Shown: positions 4,995 to 6,558 of the stretch, piece after piece
Layout: each line of letters starts with the position of its first letter
How positions within the stretch are numbered: the stretch's first letter is position 1
Assembly (NCBI GenBank): GCA_017939855.1
Contig: JAGAZW010000247.1
Span: 1 to 6,558 of the forward strand
Direction of reading: 5' to 3'
Length of the DNA stretch: 6,558 nt
Source: Clostridia bacterium
GTDB taxonomy: Bacteria > Bacillota > Clostridia > Oscillospirales > Acutalibacteraceae
Made by a program: the position numbers and the translations under genes
The notes under the pieces: model-generated
What the model was told of the DNA's origin: nothing
Databases searched by the model: none
What the model saw: only the letters and a program-made list of their open reading frames with translations

Positions 4995-5825
4995 TTACTG
5001 CTTTTCTTGTAACATACTGCTGTAAATTTCGCCCTTTTTAAAGTTAGTGATTTGAGCAACTTCCTTTGCCGCAGCAGAGGCAGAAAGTCCTGAATCCATC
5101 AGCTTTTTACACAAATTCACAGCTTCAGACAGGGTATAGGTTCTTTCGTCGGTTTTGGTTTCACCCTCAATTATCAGGACGTATTCGCCCTTTGGAGTGT
5201 TATCTTTAAAATACTCCACCGCTTGTGGCAGAGTGAATATTAAGACCGTTTCATGAATTTTAGTCAGCTCTTTTGCAACCGCTATCTGCCTTTCGCCTAA
5301 ATTTTCGGACAAATCCGAGAGGGTAGAAAGCAGCTTATGAGGTGCTTCATAAAAAATCATGGTGCGTTTTTCGCCTTTTATTTCGGAAAGTCTTTCTTTT
5401 CTTACCTTTTTATCTACAGGCAAAAATCCTTCAAAACAAAATCTTGAAGACGGCATTCCGGAAACGCAAAGTGCTGTTATAAGCGCACTCGGACCCGGCA
5501 CCGATTCAATTGGGATTTCAAGTTTTCTGGCTTCTCTGACAAGGTCTTCCCCAGGGTCTGAAATTGCGGGCATTCCCGCATCTGTCACCAAAGCACAGCT
5601 TTCGCCTGAGAGAATACGATTTATAATATACTCGCCCTTTTCTTTCTTATTATGCTCATAATAAGAAAGAATCTCCGTTTTTATTTGAAAATGATTAAGA
5701 AGTTTAAGAGTCACTCTCGTATCTTCGGCGGCAATAAAATCGACTTCAGCCAAAACTCTTTTTGCTCTGGGTGTAAGGTCTTCGAGGTTTCCGATAGGCG
5801 TACCTACTATATACAGCTTTGCCAT
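4995..5825 (-). CDS. rsmI: 16S rRNA (cytidine-1402-2'-O)-methyltransferase
   Basis: This 276-aa protein is a full-length RsmI of the tetrapyrrole-methylase-like fold. Conserved blocks in order are G-T-P-I-G-N-L-x-D (8-16), A-A-E-D-T-R (32-37), T-D-A-G-M-P-A-I-S-D-P-G (81-92), P-G-P-S-A (110-114), F-E-G-F-L-P (121-126), Y-E-A-P-H-K (159-164), A-K-E-L-T-K (184-189) and G-E-Y-V-L-I-I-E-G (213-221). RsmI uses S-adenosylmethionine to methylate the 2'-hydroxyl of C1402 in the decoding centre of 16S rRNA and is cytosolic. The ATG overlaps the trmN6 stop by one base (TAATG), and AAGGAG (5834-5839) lies eight bases upstream, so coupling to trmN6 is likely. Confidence 0.97.
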   Translation of the reverse strand: MAKLYIVGTPIGNLEDLTPRAKRVLAEVDFIAAEDTRVTLKLLNHFQIKTEILSYYEHNKKEKGEYIINRILSGESCALVTDAGMPAISDPGEDLVREARKLEIPIESVPGPSALITALCVSGMPSSRFCFEGFLPVDKKVRKERLSEIKGEKRTMIFYEAPHKLLSTLSDLSENLGERQIAVAKELTKIHETVLIFTLPQAVEYFKDNTPKGEYVLIIEGETKTDERTYTLSEAVNLCKKLMDSGLSASAAAKEVAQITNFKKGEIYSSMLQEKQ

Positions 5826-6558
5826 TAAAGATGCTCCTTTTTATAACTGGCATAAATATCTATCATTTCCTGAGAAAAATCGCCGTTTTCGTCCTCGACA
5901 TAGAGTGTCGGTGATATTCGAAGTCCTGTGTTGGCGCAGCGCTTTCCCTCGACCAATATAAGCCATGGCTCTTCTCCCGCCCTTTGACAGACAAGGCGCA
6001 GTCTTTTAGGCTCGACCTTGTACTGCCGCATAAGCGATAACAGTTCTGCCATACGCTCAGGGCGGTGACACATACAAAGTCTTCCCCCCGTTTGCAAAAG
6101 ATGGGCTGCTACCGAGATAATATCCTCTAAACTACAGGCGGTTTCATGTCGTGCATTCATTAAAACACTATCGGGATTTTTAAGTCCCGCACAGGCGGCT
6201 TTATATGGAGGATTGCAGGTAACGAGGGTATGACATCCATTTTCTACTTTTCCTCGCAAATCCTTTAAATCCGCACAAATAGGCTCGAATTCTTCTGCCT
6301 TCCATTCGTCCTTTGTCTTTTGGGCAAGAAATATAGCCTCTCTAGAAATATCAACGCCTACGGCTTTTTTAAGATGCTTGTCTCTTAGCAAAAGGAAGGG
6401 AATAATACCACAGCCTGTCCCTAAATCTACATAGCTGTCACCGGGTCTTGCGTTAGCGAAGTTTGCAAGAAGTATAGCATCTGTACCGAAACTATGATGG
6501 AAAGAAACATAAATTTCTTTGTTTTCGCCGATAGGCTCTTTTTTTATGCTCGGCTCCA
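5825..6558 (-). CDS. trmN6: tRNA1(Val) (adenine-37-N6)-methyltransferase, 5' end outside window
   Basis: The frame stays open from the stop at 5825 to the right edge, giving at least 243 residues. Near the visible N-terminus it reads F-G-T-D-A-I-L-L-A-N-F-A and then the SAM-binding motif V-D-L-G-T-G-C-G-I-I-P, both upstream of the internal TTG at 6391. The catalytic N-P-P-Y (in T-C-N-P-P-Y-K) typical of N6-adenine methylases follows. This combination marks the YfiC/YabB/TrmN6 family, which methylates A37 of tRNA1(Val) in E. coli. Only a few N-terminal residues seem to be missing. Its neighbour rsmI overlaps by one base. In Bacillus the equivalents (yabB, yabC) are separated by the GIY-YIG gene yazA, which is absent here. 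Substrate specificity in Firmicutes is by homology only. Confidence 0.93.
   Translation of the reverse strand, partial: EPSIKKEPIGENKEIYVSFHHSFGTDAILLANFANARPGDSYVDLGTGCGIIPFLLLRDKHLKKAVGVDISREAIFLAQKTKDEWKAEEFEPICADLKDLRGKVENGCHTLVTCNPPYKAACAGLKNPDSVLMNARHETACSLEDIISVAAHLLQTGGRLCMCHRPERMAELLSLMRQYKVEPKRLRLVCQRAGEEPWLILVEGKRCANTGLRISPTLYVEDENGDFSQEMIDIYASYKKEHL

Noticed and set aside
4919..5059. LCP gene starting at 5059
   Set aside because: This would overlap rsmI by 65 bases and add an N-terminus with a false hydrophobic stretch; the ATG at 4918 begins a normal hydrophilic LCP cytoplasmic tail.
5825..6391. Short methylase starting at TTG 6391
   Set aside because: The same frame upstream encodes F-G-T-D-A and the SAM-binding D-L-G-T-G-C-G motif, so the gene runs off the right edge.

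Overview
The window looks like a chromosomal segment of a low-GC Gram-positive bacterium, most likely an anaerobic Clostridium-type Firmicute (Oscillospirales/Ruminococcaceae-like). This is inferred from the AT-rich base composition, TTG and GTG starts behind strong Shine-Dalgarno (SD) sites, a membrane-anchored LytR-CpsA-Psr (LCP) protein, a small Cys-rich protein of a clostridial family, and the adjacent trmN6-rsmI pair familiar from Firmicutes. No phage, plasmid, transposase or CRISPR gene is present.

Layout. Positions 1-164 hold an array of seven small hairpins separated by conserved 8-base linkers (TATATCRY on the left, its reverse complement RYGATATA on the right). The array runs off the left edge and flips orientation at a truncated third hairpin. 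Next on the minus strand come a terminator hairpin (172-197) and a tRNA-Arg(CCT) gene (201-275) with an aberrant T-arm. The tRNA promoter lies back to back with a promoter reading right. That rightward promoter drives a two-gene unit: a GtrA-family membrane protein (394-810, TTG start) and a PAP2-family phosphatase (821-1732, GTG start). The unit ends at a 14-bp hairpin (1744-1776) that probably serves as terminator for both strands.

Everything to the right is on the minus strand. Reading from the right edge: trmN6 (5' end just outside the window), rsmI (1-nt overlap), a 77-nt gap, an LCP glycopolymer transferase (start corrected to 4918), a 60-aa Cys-rich protein (1-nt overlap), a PlsC-like acyltransferase, and a flavin reductase-like protein ending at the shared terminator.

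How the genes fit together. TrmN6 and RsmI modify tRNA and 16S rRNA. The GtrA, PAP2, LCP and PlsC proteins all point to the cell envelope: GtrA and PAP2 to handling of polyprenyl-linked sugars and recycling of the lipid carrier, LCP to transfer of glycopolymer from that carrier to peptidoglycan, and PlsC to phospholipid synthesis. This shared theme is inferred from families and neighbourhood. The parts that most merit a second look are the hairpin array and the damaged-looking tRNA. The protein genes are mostly standard families, with a few unusual details in the LCP tails.
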